In this document: positions 22,783 to 34,927 of the stretch, in pieces
Layout of the letters: every line of letters starts with the position of its first letter
How positions within the stretch are numbered: the stretch's first letter is position 1
NCBI GenBank assembly: GCA_963691655.1
Contig: OY829326.1
Coordinates: 89,645,235 to 89,709,234, forward strand
From: Toxonevra muliebris
Taxonomy: Eukaryota > Arthropoda > Insecta > Diptera > Pallopteridae
DNA: 64,000 bases
Direction of reading: 5' to 3'
Made by a program: the position numbers and the translations under genes
The notes under the pieces: model-generated
Seen by the model: the letters and a program-made list of their open reading frames with translations, nothing else
Database searches by the model: none
What the model was told of the DNA's origin: nothing

Positions 22783-22808
22783 GGGGGCTGGGGGCGGGGG
22801 GTTTGGGG
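22783..22808 (+). other. G-run cluster, potential G-quadruplex
   Basis: Four G runs of 5, 5, 6 and 4 bases are separated by 2, 1 and 3 bases. This meets the usual four-run rule for an intramolecular quadruplex, and it stands out sharply in AT-rich DNA. Confidence 0.7.
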
Positions 22809-23595
22809 TTAAATTTCTTGAAAGCGCTTCTTTGCAAAAATACATAAGTGTCATTTTCTTATTTAGCTATCCAAAATGAGTTTAGGAATCACTTTTTTTT
22901 AAGGTTCATGCGATGAACTAAATTTCAATACATAAAATTTGTTCACATCCAATCACAAATTTTATATTTAAAACGATAAACTTATAAATATTTTTATGAA
23001 ATAAACAAAGGATCGAACTGGATAATAAATATGTGATTGAAAAATAAAGTGTGGACTTTAAGAGAATAATGGTGCGGTTTCAGAGCCCAAACTATCAGCA
23101 GACCCAACCCCTTGCCCTATTACCGCTTACGAGCGTCCCTCATGCAATGTTCTAATCGAATACTGTTCTGGTTACAATTCTGCGAAAGTATGCACAATTA
23201 CGATAACGTGGGAAAACAAAAGAATTGACAAATATGAGAATAACGCTAATAATGAATAATACTTTTACTAGGGTCAAGTGCAGAGGTGTCATCCAGTTGT
23301 GCTAATCAGGTTGCTTGCTAGAATAACCACAACAAAGCCAGTGTTTCTCATTATTATAGATTATTCCAATGTGTTTGCCTTCTCTATCTTTGTCCTCTAG
23401 ATCCTGGCGGGGTAGGGTCGCAACAAAACTCAATATTTTCTTGTTTTAAGGAGTCTCTGTTTCCTGCTTTTATTCGGGCTTTTGACCGCACTCTTCGGTT
23501 GGAGTCTAACGCAAAGGTAGATCGATCCATTTCACATTGGCCCTTTTGTTTGAGCAGGCAGATGCCGTGTGCGTAGTTAAGTTATTCGAGATGTT
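22809..23595. other. Unassigned DNA
   Basis: No gene was recognised. From about 23270 base composition becomes more balanced and remains so to about 26100, suggesting inserted sequence of other origin, but no protein motif is readable. Confidence 0.35.
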
Positions 23596-23603
23596 CTTTT
23601 AAG

Positions 23604-23732
23604 CAGAGCTGAGCAGTAAGGATTACGATTACGTTTTGATTACTGTAATCGTAATCATACTTCTGTTTTTTTTATTTACGATTACGATTGCAGTAATCAA
23701 TATGTAATCGTAATCCTTACTGTCGAGCTCTG
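23604..23732. mobile_element. Palindromic hAT-like MITE, 129 bp
   Basis: Almost the whole element is a hairpin: the left half runs CAGAGCT, then CAGTAAGGATTACGATTACG, and the right half is its complement. The sequence GATTACGATTACG and TAATCGTAATC repeats fill both arms. The 8-bp flanks CTTTTAAG (23596-23603) and CTTTGAAA (23733-23740) agree at 6 positions, compatible with an aged target duplication. CAGAGCT is a hAT-style terminus. Confidence 0.62.
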
Positions 23733-23740
23733 CTTTGAAA

Positions 23741-24397
23741 TTACATTGAATACCCCGTTTGAGTTGTACTGGTCAAAACTGCAGAGGTCATCGTCTAGAA
23801 CAATTGAGAACAACATCGGGGGCAGTTGTTTCAAAAAGTTTGCCGTTGGGCATGGTTTACATCTGAAGCCATCGAACTGAACTCTCATGAAGTGAATCAG
23901 TTTTGGATAAGCACAGAGTATAATTAGCACATACCAGATGCATTACCGTCAAAATACGAAAAATATAAAGATCACGTGAAGTGTTGTTTGCTATTCGTTC
24001 ATCTGCTCGACGATTGTGAGCAAGGTGATTGTTTGGTCTCCTCACGATTTTTTTGGGCGGAACCGTACCTTTTGTTTTCTTTTTAATGGTACTAATAAGA
24101 GTACCTAGGATGGAATGGAAAGCGTCTCTGTTATTTGTACAAAGCGTGTCTCCTTTGTAACGAAACTTTCTCTCTTTGGCCGGGGTAGAACTCAGCGGGC
24201 TCCAGAGGTTTCTTGTGTTACAGAATTTGTTGGTTGCAGGGAACCCTAACTTTGTTTATTGAGACACATTCTTTTTTTAGTTTCATGTTTTAATTCACTT
24301 TATAATTCACGGTTTACAATAACGTTGTTTAGTATACACAAAATAAAAGGTTAAGCCTTATTGCTTCCGGCATTGAACTAGATTAGTCTTTTGGGCG
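23741..24397. other. Unassigned, moderately GC-rich DNA
   Basis: A minus-strand frame at 23697-23930 reads through part of this and of the MITE (FDGFRCKPCPTANFLKQLPP and SIVLDDDLCSFDQYN are examples of its complex composition). It looks like decayed coding DNA, but I do not recognise the family. Confidence 0.3.
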
Positions 24398-24995
24398 AGT
24401 GTGCGGAGCGTTGATCATAGTGGATGAAATGCGTCTGGTCGAGCGATCGGGCGGGAAGCATACGGAGTGTGCTGAGCGTTGTTCACAGTTGATGCAATGC
24501 TTCTAGTAGGGCGAGAATACGGAGCGTGCAGAGCGTTGTTCACAAATGATGAAATGCGCCTAGTAGGGTGAGAATACGGAGCGTGCGGAGCGTTGTTCGC
24601 AAATGATTAAATGCGCCTAGTGGAGCGAGAATACGGAGCGTGCAGAGCGTTGTTCACAAATGATGAAATGCGCCTAGTAGGGCAAGAATACGGAGCGTGC
24701 AGAGCGTTGTTCACAAATGATGAAATGCGCCTAGTAGGGCAAGAATACGGAGCGTGCAGAGCGTTGTTCACAAATGATGAAATGCGCCTAGTAGGGCGAG
24801 AATACGGAGCGTGCAGAGCGTTGTTCACAAATGATGAAATACGCCTAGTAGGGCGAGGATACGAAGCGTGCAGAGCGTTGTTCACAAATGATGAAATACG
24901 CCTAGTAGGGCGAGAATACGGAGCGTGCAGAGCGTTGTTCACAAATGATGAAATACGCCTAGTAGGGCGAGGATACGGAGCGTGCAGAGTAGCTT
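24398..24995. repeat. 57-bp minisatellite, about 10 copies
   Basis: The phrase GAGCGTTGTTCACAAATGAT recurs every 57 bp from about 24408 to 24930, with a last partial unit. The first two units are the most diverged and the middle units nearly identical. Because 57 is divisible by 3, an open frame passes through on both strands (24611-24997 plus, 24607-24942 minus), giving a 19-residue peptide repeat such as MRLVGQEYGACRALFTNDE. There is no evidence that it is translated. Confidence 0.92.
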
Positions 24996-25021
24996 GATGC
25001 GTCGCGGGCGTCCGAGTTTTA

Positions 25022-25356
25022 AAGTCACGGTTGCGAGAGGGGCGCTGGCCGGATGAACCGATCCAAGGCGTCTCTACTCGTTCCGTCGTGTGCTCACCAA
25101 TCAGGTAGCGTCAAGTGGCGAGTGGCTGGGTACACCGCTCCGACGCGTCACTTGTCGCTTCCGCCTGATGCCCACTTTCCGTTCTTCAGCGTTCGTTGGG
25201 TCACGGGTATGAAAGGGGCGACGGTCGGATGAACCGATCCAAGACGTCCCTATTCGTTCCGTTATGTGCTCACCAGTCAGGTAGCGTCAAGTGGCGAGTG
25301 GCTGGGTACACCGCTCCGACGTGTCACTTGTCGCTTCCGCCTGATGCCCACCTTCG
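25022..25356. repeat. Tandem duplication, 176-bp unit, two copies
   Basis: GGATGAACCGATCCAAG occurs at 25051 and 25227, and the long following stretch (AGGTAGCGTCAAGTGGCGAG, then CTGGGTACACCGCTCCGACG) matches with few changes. The period is 176 bp. GC content is far above the local average. Confidence 0.9.
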
Positions 25357-25464
25357 GTCCTATTGTAAAAGAAAATATAATTATGTCGTAAGCTACTCGC
25401 CTGTACTTATTCCGGTGCTCTCTGCCGCTGCTCTGCTGTGATGATGCTAGCTCTGTATTTATGT

Positions 25465-25735
25465 GCTGCTGGTTGTTCTGTGACAACCGTCTTCCACTGC
25501 TGCCTGGTGATTACTGACTTGCCGCTGGTTGTTCTGTGACAACCGTCTTCCACTGCTGCCTGGCCGCTGGTTGTTCTTTGACAACCGTCTTCCACTGCTG
25601 CCTGGCGATTACTGACTCGCCGCTGGTTGTTCTGTGACAACCATCTTCCACTGCTGCCTGGAGATTACTGACCCGCCGCTGGTTGTTCTGTGACAACCGT
25701 CTTCCACTGCTGCCTGGCGATTACTGACTTACTCG
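25465..25735. repeat. 56-bp minisatellite, five copies
   Basis: GCTGGTTGTTCTGTGACAAC recurs at 25468, 25524, 25566, 25622 and 25678. The unit is 56 bp, except that one copy has lost 14 bp. Each unit contains the imperfect palindrome GGTTGTTCTGTGACAACC, able to form a short hairpin. Confidence 0.92.
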
Positions 25736-25984
25736 GTATTGTGCGTGCCCCTTTATATTTGACATGCTTCTTCTTCCTTATTTTTTTCTTTGCTGTTTTG
25801 GCACGCTCCCATTGGCTGGCCTGATCGTATGACAATTCATTTTTGATAGACATTTGAATTTTATCGCAGTAGGCTTCTACATCATACGATCGTCCCGTTA
25901 GTTGTGTGTGCGCTGCTGGCAGCATAAATGGTAGTTGTTGTTGCCTATTATTTTGCCTACGTGACTTCTTTTCTTTTATGCTGG

Positions 25985-26065
25985 TGCACAGTGGCGGTGT
26001 TTATGTACAGTGGCGGTGTTGCTGTACCGTGGGACTGGTGTTGATGTACAGTGGCGGTGTTGGTA
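25985..26065. repeat. Short GC-rich tandem repeat
   Basis: CAGTGGCGGTGTT recurs three times (near 25988, 26009 and 26050), mostly preceded by GTA, with a diverged unit between the last two. Confidence 0.75.
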
Positions 26066-26109
26066 CTGGTACAGGTCACAGTCGTACATTGTGCGACCAT
26101 AATTTGAGT

Positions 26110-28844
26110 CCCAAATTTGTGTCGTCACACCTTTCGTAGGTATTTTTATCAGAGTGTCAAAAGCCTGTCTTGGGAGTTATATGATCTTTCTCTTCTTATA
26201 TCTTTAGGTGTATCGGGTACAGAAGTTTTCAGGACAGGCTTTCAGCATTTCTGCAGTAATGCAATCATAACCGGCTGCTTTAAGCCATGTTAGATGTTTG
26301 AGCTATGGTTGTAGCCACAAAGCCAAGCAAATCCTACTCGCATTAAAAATTTTACGGGACGCATAACACTCTCATAAAAGCTTTATGAAAACAATCTACA
26401 CACTTTCAAAATCCTGTGAAAATTTCAATTATTTCAATCCGGCTTTTCTGTGACTATTCCAAACAAAATTGCATTCAAGGATAAATCAATTGTACACACA
26501 CATGAATATACACATGAATATAGTTGAAAAACGTTTGCCAGAAAAAGTAACGAAAATGTAAAACGATTTTGCTCATACAATACTTAGTTTTCCACATGAA
26601 AATAACGAAAAAGTAATGAAAAACCCAGTGAACAAATTATAAGAAATATATATATAAATTGACGAAAACATACACAGTTTTCTTCCCTCTCTCTCTCTGT
26701 CTCTGTCTTACATTCCATTTCTGTGCACAATACAGCTGAAGGCAATTTTTTCGCTGAACGCAGCGCATTCAAGCAAAGCGACCTCATTTCTTTTTTTATT
26801 TGTAAAACGACGTCCTTACCACTACCACCACGACTAGCTCACTATTACAACACTTGCATCTACTTACTACTTACATACACTCGCAACTAATGCACAGCGC
26901 CACCGTCGCGCCACCGCTATATCTTATAATATAACACAGAGAAGAAATTGTGCAATGTTTGTAGAAATCAAGCATAGAAATGCTGCGGAAGGCAAAATCA
27001 TTCTCAAAGGAATCTATTACAGCAGCGGTGCTTAATTCAATACAAGCGTATCAAGTCAAGCAACAAGCAGAAGCAGCAAAAACGGAAAACCCCAAAAACC
27101 CACAACTATAAATATTCACAAGCGTGTTTGGTTTGCGAGAAGCTGAAAACAGCAAAAATTATGTTAATGACACTGCTCATTAAAAACCCCTTAAAGTATA
27201 CTACATTAAAATTTTTGGACGGCAATTCATAGGTGCCGCCGCTGTTTCTGCTAATTTCCGTTTCGCTTTGACTTTTGCAATGCAAAAAAAATTCAAAGCT
27301 CATTCTGCTAATTAGAAGACTAACTATAATATTCTATTCCAGCTGCAGCCAATAGCAGCGAAAACTACGTCCCATTTGTAATTTACTCATGATTCTAATG
27401 ATTACAACATGCAGCGCAGCATTAACACTTATACAACGCAAGGAGCTTTACTCATGATTATCATTTCGAATTTTTCTTGCTATCTGTTCATTCATTCTCT
27501 CTCTCTTTAGCGGGTAGTAGTATGAGCTAATGTTGCATTTGACCTCAATTTATGCTGCCAATTAAAAATGTATCATTTGCTCAAAAGGTTACTTCACCCA
27601 TTTCCATGTCTACATAAATTTTATTTGTAGTCATAGGTCGCTGGGTTGATTTCGTTTGTGTCTCGCTCCATATTACACAATTTTGCTAACGAAAAAACTA
27701 AAAGTGCCCACCGGCATTAGGTGAACAATTTTCATACGCTCTACTTTTTCCATTTTTATTTTACTCTGCCCCTCTCTCTCTCTCGTGCGCTCTGCATGGT
27801 TGTGTGTTTTGTGTGCATCGTTTGTCTACTGCGCTTAATTGTATGCATCATTTTTTCTGTATTGTTATATAATATGTTTAACTTTAGAAAGCACACAGCT
27901 GCTGTTGGCATTGTTCAAGAGTGTGTACCTAACTAACATTAGATGTTTTGTATGCAATTTAAAGGTCTAAGACCGCTTCCAGCTCATTGTGTAAGTCGCA
28001 GTACACAGCACATGAGCAGAAACGTTGTCTTGTGTACTCCTAAATTGAAGTTATACCATATACATACATAAATATTACATGTTTAAATAATCGAGATTCT
28101 TTTCATTTTTAAGTAGACTATAAAGTCGAATGGTTACCAGCAAGCGCGGATCCAGGGGGGAGGCGGGGGAAGGAGGTAATTTATTTATGGGATTCCTCGT
28201 TTGTAGAACTGATGCGTGAATGAAAAACATTTTTCTGCTTCGTTCAAAAATCTCCTGCGTAAGTTAAAGAAACAAGTATTTAATGATAGTAAGTATTTTA
28301 ATAGTAGCTACTCTAACTACTCAATAAAATATTAAATCACACAATCTGAAAAGTGAACAACTAGTGAATTCAGAAAAGGGAAAGAGATGATTTATTACTA
28401 AGCTCTGCAATTATTTTTACCAACATTTTAGTGACTGATAACAATGGTCAAACATCTATAAATCGTACAATAAAACCAAAAACACAGGGTTAATTGTAAG
28501 AGATAGCAGTGCACTTTCACTTTGGATTTATTCCGTTTTTTGAAATAAATGTCTTAAAAACCTTGTTAAATTAATAATTATAATTAAGGATAGAATAAGA
28601 AAGGTTAAGTAAAAAACTAGCCTTTTATCAATTGCCCTAATGGAATCAAATTCATTATTAACGTATCACAGAATATGATCTTTTATGGACTAAAAACTGG
28701 TATAATTTTTAAACAATGACGTGCACTCAATAACACATACATATCAATTAAAAAGCGCTTTTCCCCAAAATTTGGTTAGGTTAGGTAAAGTGGCTGCCCA
28801 GGAATACACTTAGGTCAGAATGGACCATTTTGATGCCAAATGAT
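26110..28844. other. Unassigned AT-rich DNA with CT runs
   Basis: No gene was recognised. There are CT-rich tracts at 26682-26708, 27497-27508 and 27771-27786. A G-rich patch (GGGGGG then GGCGGGGGAAGGAGG) lies at 28153-28174. Small frames here lack domains. Confidence 0.4.
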
Positions 28845-28990
28845 TGGATCTACAGTTTAACGCAGGTTCCGAACAGCGGTGTGGGAATTTGTTATCACTT
28901 GGTGGTTTTGCCAATGCCTACCAAGAGCTGTACTTGCATACTTTCATTTAATTCTCATTCATAACGAATCGATAGGAATATAAGAAATAA
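28845..28990 (-). mobile_element. tRNA-derived SINE, family A, 3' fragment
   Basis: The complement reads in family order: TTCCTATCGATTCG, GAATGAGAATTAAATG, then 'TTGGTAGGCATTGGCAAAACC', then 'GTTCGGAACCTGCGTTAAAC'. These match the body of the copies at 19655-19881 and 56191-56430 at perhaps three quarters of positions. The tRNA-like head is missing. Confidence 0.6.
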
Positions 28991-31900
28991 CTTGGATCTA
29001 TATCTTGAATTTTTCATTATGCAAACCCTCTAAACTTTGCATCATGAATTGCAAAATCGGATATTGTAAGCCACAATTTTCAAATTTTATTCGCCTTCCA
29101 TAGTTGCGTGAATCAAGCATGACAGAAAAGTTTTAGGGATAGCTTCACTTTAGAAATCAGTACAATTATAACGATAGTCTTAAAGTTGGAATTAAAACTT
29201 CCTTGATGGAGATATCCTTCAATTTAAGATAATATTATTAGAGATCCCTAAAATCAGATATTTGTTAAGAAATTTACAACACATTTTGGAAACATATGTA
29301 TTGATATATTAACAAATACAGAGGTAACCCTTCTTTATACTAAAAACTAAATTGTATGCTCCTAATGAAATATTACTAATTAATTAGTTCGAATGCGCTA
29401 TAATTTTGGCACACTAAATCCGAAAGTCTTTCAACTAACATTTGATTTTTTTCCTTTGTACCATATTTCTTAAGTTAATATAGAATAAAATATAGTTTCA
29501 AAATAGAAAAGACCCGGTGAATTTCTCTGAATTCATGTTGTAGTTATTCTGCTTTGAACATAGTGAGTCCTAAGTGCGCTATAATTTTGAACAGTACTTT
29601 ATATTATATATACCACTTAGAAATGTTTTTTGAAAGAAAAAAGTTGGGTAGTTTCTAGAGAATTTAACGTTTAGTGGTCCCATATATGTACCACTCGTAC
29701 CGAAAGGGTTGAAAAAAATTTGTTTGAGTGGAGCCCCACGGATCTGTAGAACAAGTATTTGATTTTCAAACATAATTACAACAACAAACGATTCCATTAT
29801 TTACTTACGTAGTGTTAGTGGCTTGATTCTAATGCAAAATACTCGGTTTTTGCGTTATTCTGGGAAATGTGTACCTCGGAGTTCATTTCAATATTTTAAG
29901 ACCCCCATAATTTTTAACAAGAAATATTTTCTCCAAAGGCAGTATAATAGCTTTCTCGACGTTTTTTTATTCAAAAATTGTTTATCTCTTTAGGTTTAAC
30001 AACTTTATTTCGTTCATAAAACAAAAGTTGAAACTTTGTTGCACTGTTTATTATAACCAAAAAGAGAGTTACAGCTTGGTCGTTTTATTCCCACATGTTA
30101 AACTAGCTGGCGAGTTAAACGCAGCTTTTGTTAGGTTTCGGTTCCATAAAATTCTCAAGTTCTATCTATGGAACGAATTACTGTGCACCGGAAAGTTTAT
30201 ATTTGTATAAAAAAAACGCGACTGTACCTACATATACAAAAATTGATTTCTTATCTTACAATTTTTATTCTGTTTCTAAATTTGTATCATATAAATCCTT
30301 TATTTATTCTGGGCTCTCATCTCTTTATGATTTTCGTCAGAACAATCTATACATTTATTAGTGTAATTACAATTTAATTCCAGAAGATCCAGAAGTGCTA
30401 CAATATCATATTATATATCAATTTAAAGTTCGCTCATTGAACAAAGCATTGCATTCATCGTTGAAAAAATCATTGCTTAAGCGGGAGTAAATAATAAATA
30501 AGAGAAAGAGAGAAGACATGAGTAACGGCATCTGTCAGAATTATCTAACGAGTTATCTGCATACATAAATAACAAAACCATTACCAACGAGTAGTTTGGT
30601 ACTCTTTTGTTATTTGGTTTTCATTAAGAGATTTCTTCGGCAAAAAAATTGCCCCAAATTGGCCTTACTTATTAAACGTTATCGTATGTGGTGTGATTCA
30701 CGTAAGCTCATCACTATAGTGTCGTTTATTGTATCGTCTATCGTTTTTATTTTACTATTTAAGAGCTACTGGCAACTTCATTTGACTTGTCAAAAATGTT
30801 ATTATTAATATTGAAAAATGTAAGTATTAAAAGTTTTATGAATTGTAGTTTAATATAAATGTACTAAAAACAATTATTATATATAGATTAGCTACACACT
30901 TACAAATGAAAATATTGGTCAATTACGTGCAGGAGCATTCACAAAAAAAAAAAAAAAAACGTTTCAGAGAAGGCAGACTGAAGGTAAGGCTGGAATAGAT
31001 GGTCTGACACATCTCTCAATGCATGTCGTTGCCGCAAAATCGTCAATCGTTTTTAATTTTCTTCTTCTCTTTCTGTGAACAACATAATGTGATTCTGAAA
31101 ATAAGCAAATAAATTTAACTGTAAAAAAAAACCGAAAAAAGTACAGAAAAATTCAATACGATACCAATTTCCTTATAGTGCAAACTGAATAGTTGAGACG
31201 ATAGTATTTGACAATTTTTGACGATACGTGAAGCAAGCAGTGTGTCGCCAAAACGACATCGTGCAAACGATATAACGTTTTAGTGATTCCGTGAAGTACG
31301 GCGACTATCGTCATACGTGATGAGAACCCTGTTTTCAGAAAGTTTTTAAAAATTTTTTTGGTTAAAAGAAAAAAGTGTATAATGTTAACTAACCAAAAAT
31401 GAACTGAAACAACTAAGGCTTTTACGCGGAAAGCTATATTATTCGATAAATGCAATTTGTTTTTTTTGCATCGATTGCAAAAGTAGATGTGAGTTCAGGA
31501 GTAGTATTCCTTAAAATTTGAAGTGATAAGATTCTGCAATTACCGTTATACATAGTAAAGCTGCTGCTTATTAAGAAGAACTTTCTCTTTGGTAATTAAA
31601 CTAACTGCAATAGTAAACTCAAACCCTTTTTAAGTTTCACATCACCACTTTTCTCTATGTGTAACTATTACCACATCAGTTGCACTGGTAGTGTGTCTGC
31701 AGATTATATCACACTTAAAGCAACAACTGCATGAACTCTAAATATTTTCTCTCAGGCACACAACAATCTAGCTACCACTTACCAACACTAACGTTTACCA
31801 AAATAATAAACTCAAATCGTTAAGGAATATTTGCAGTCGCTTCATGCTATTGCATTGAAATGTGGCATTTGCGTAATTTTTCATTGCATCATAATAATCA

Positions 31901-32150
31901 TCATCAGCGGGAATACTTTAAGCTCACTAATATATAGTAGATGATGCCATTTCTGCTGACACTGCTGTTACGATTGCTGATGATGATGTTGCTTGCTTTC
32001 ACAAAAAGTAGAATTAAGCGTTTTGTGATAAAAGCAGCTGTCTGTTGTCGTTAGTCGTCAGCATCGAGTTATTCTACTCTTTTCTAAGTATACGAGTATT
32101 TTGCTGTCTATGGTATCATGCTGCGCTTTATATCATACATTAATTACTAA
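28991..32150. other. Unassigned AT-rich DNA
   Basis: No gene or clear element. A poly(A) run lies at 30941-30959. Short frames at 30028-30377, 30596-30808 and 31153-31455 have no recognisable domain and compete with each other in overlapping frames. Confidence 0.4.
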
Positions 32151-32167
32151 GAGGCATACACTGACAG

Positions 32168-32206
32168 ACAAACAGACAGACAGATAGCCAGACAGACAGT
32201 CAGACA
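32168..32206. repeat. CAGA-type tetranucleotide microsatellite
   Basis: CAGACAAACAGACAGACAGA is followed by imperfect continuation. Confidence 0.85.
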
Positions 32207-32620
32207 AATAGGAAGCCTTGCATAGAGCATTGATAACGATGTGGATGCAGTTGGCTGATGTTGTTAGTTATCTTGTTGTCGAGTTAATTCAATTATTTAA
32301 GTTATGTTGTTGTTGTGTGCTGCACTTGCGCTTTAATTGAATTAAATCAGCTTTGCCACTACATGACAGGCAATTGTGTGTATTGTGAATTAGATAAGAA
32401 AAATTCAACATGTATATCAATAATTTTTTGCATAGATACAATACGAAAAGCGGTAGTTGTCATTACCTAGGAATTTTTATCAATAACACAATAATTAATC
32501 AATTATTTAAATGTGTCACTCAGTGTTGTCTGTGTTAAATACAAAATTAATTACAGTTTTTTTTTTTTTTTTTTGCAATAAGTGCATTTAATTTTTGTTG
32601 CAATTATATATGAATTGATT

Positions 32621-33842
32621 ACACTGTTTAACAGCCAAAAAATGAGTAGAGACGGTAAAAGTGCACTTAGGGTAATGGGGTTTGCTGAGTCTGAATCCGT
32701 GCTCCGTTCATATTTTTTTTTCATCAAAACCTTAAAATTTTTTTTCTTCATTAATTTATATTTTCGTAATTTATTTCATCCTCGTTATCATCGTTCACTT
32801 TTATTTCGTTGTTAGCTTAGAGCAATGATGGCCAAACGCGTACATAAGTGCAAAATGCGCTTTAAACTCTTCATATCAGCGATTCTCAACTGTTTTCATT
32901 CAACGCCTCCCTTTTCTAATTCATGCCAAGCCCGCGCTAAATACATACTCGTACTAAAATTTTAAATCAAAGATATATAAATAACAATCAATATTTTAAC
33001 ACAAAAAACGGTATTTCACATTCGATTTTATTTTTCCAATAAATAGTTTTTAATAAATTGTATTTTCGCGGTCAAAGTCAGAAATGGAAAATGTGAAACT
33101 AAAAAATTTATATTTTTACACATAACATGAAAAAAAGAGAAATTAATTTATTAAATACTAAAAATTATGATCACAATGCATTACAGACTATTCAAATCCT
33201 TGTTTATTGAAATGTATCCGCGCCTCCCTTCAAATCTGTCCACGCCTCCCCAGATGAGCGCTTTATACGTATGTATGGTATGTACGGATGCGATTGGCGT
33301 GCTTGCAAAAAGATGTTCAGTACATATTAAAGAAAAAAAGCAACAACACCCACATAAGTTGTACCGTTTTTTAAATGCTTAAAAGCCACTGCGTTTGCCA
33401 AACTACGTCTCCGCCAACATGCCCTCGTCTTTGCTACAAAATGCCGTTGCAGGGTTCAAAGGCAGAACAGTATAAAAGTTTCATTTTGCATATGTAGGTA
33501 CTTATGTTTTTTTATTTTATAAAAGATATTTATCTACAATGAGTTCAAAAATTAATACGTGACAGTTGTGTTAAATCAGAAAGGAAATTTCATATTTAAA
33601 AAACTGTAAATATTTAGACAAACAAAAATTAATGTAAAACAAAAATTATCATAAGTTGAAAAATAAATAAAATTTAAAATTCGTTTTTTTTAATGGATGT
33701 TTTGATTGAAAAAAATTAACTGTATTTAAATTTTTTTTTTTTTAATTTTAAAATTCGAACTCAGGAACCCCTATTACCCTAAGTGGATGTGTCTTGTCTC
33801 TGCTCGTTTTCAAAAGTTTTCATTTGTTGAACAGTGTTATTA
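32621..33842. mobile_element. Inverted-repeat element related to the repeat at 15893
   Basis: The left end (ACACTGTTTAACA, then GAGTAGAGACGG, then CACTTAGGGTAATGGGG) is mirrored at the right end (complement: ACACTGTTCAACAAATG, GAGCAGAGACAAG, CACTTAGGGTAATAGGGG). Each arm is about 85-180 bp and followed by T-rich or A-rich DNA. No target duplication is obvious, and no transposase is seen inside. Inside, 32880-32925 includes CAGCGATTCTCAACTG, which resembles the end of another hAT-type element. Confidence 0.55.
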
Positions 33843-33844
33843 AT

Positions 33845-34925
33845 GCAATTAATACATATGCCAATCACAAATCATTCAATCACAAGTCTCTTAGTTATAC
33901 CAAGCGTAATTCAGGGAAAACAAGCGTCAATGTTTGCGTCAAAATGTGATGCTCATTACTTATCACTAGTTGTGAGAGTAAAAAACACACACACATCAAC
34001 AAAACATCGATTAATATTTATGTCATATATCTATTTTCTAAAAAAAAAAACATAAGCCCTTATTTCTCTTTTATCTCGTTTTATATTCGTTTCAATATTA
34101 TGTAACTTTAGTCCGATTGGCTTTCCACTCTTCAATTGCCTTGAACTATTTTCTTATTCATATCAAAAATTGAATTAAGTTTATTTTTTAATTTCCAATG
34201 AAATAATGGGTTAAAATCAAGTTGTTAATAATACCCTTAACTCATTTTCAACCAGTGGTCGAAAAATCGTAGGGAGTTTCGAATTTTCTGTAAGTTAGCG
34301 GGAAATGGATATAACTTAGCAAACCAGCAAATATCTTATTTAATACCTTTCAAAACTTAAATTTATTTTGGTTTGGGTCAGTTCGTATTTTTACTTGTTT
34401 TTGTGTACAGTCCTGCAAAATGACTTCCACCAAACAAAATTTCTCTCGGAGAGAATATTACAAAAACTCGAAAATATTACTTCTTTGAATTTAAATTATT
34501 ATATAAAAATAATAAACACATGCCGTGGTTTATTTGCTGGGACCAGGTGAGCGCGAAAAGCACTGATATTCAGACAGTGGCCTCTATAAAGCCAAATTTG
34601 GCGCTGAGGCACAGAATATTACTTTGTAATTACAATATTTTTAAAATAATTGAAGAATAAAAAAAAAAATCGAACACTTCCTCCTGGCCAAACCTAGAGA
34701 TATAAAAATAGACATTTGTTTTCACGTTTATAACACATGCAAAATGTTTCATTGACTTTCACTCAACGGTTTAGTAGTCGTTGGAAATAAAACTATGCAA
34801 CAATGTTGACATAATTGTATTCTCTGACATTATGAGATGCCAACATATTGAAATTTACAAAAAAGGAAATAAAATGATTCTTATGTCCCCTCTTACACAG
34901 TATCACAGAAAATGAAAAAAAGAAA
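33845..34925. other. Unassigned AT-rich DNA
   Basis: No gene or clear element was seen. Confidence 0.4.
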
Positions 34926-34927
34926 AG

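Noticed and set aside
24398..24995. CRISPR array
   Set aside because: The units are contiguous without variable spacers, and the genome is eukaryotic; it is a minisatellite.
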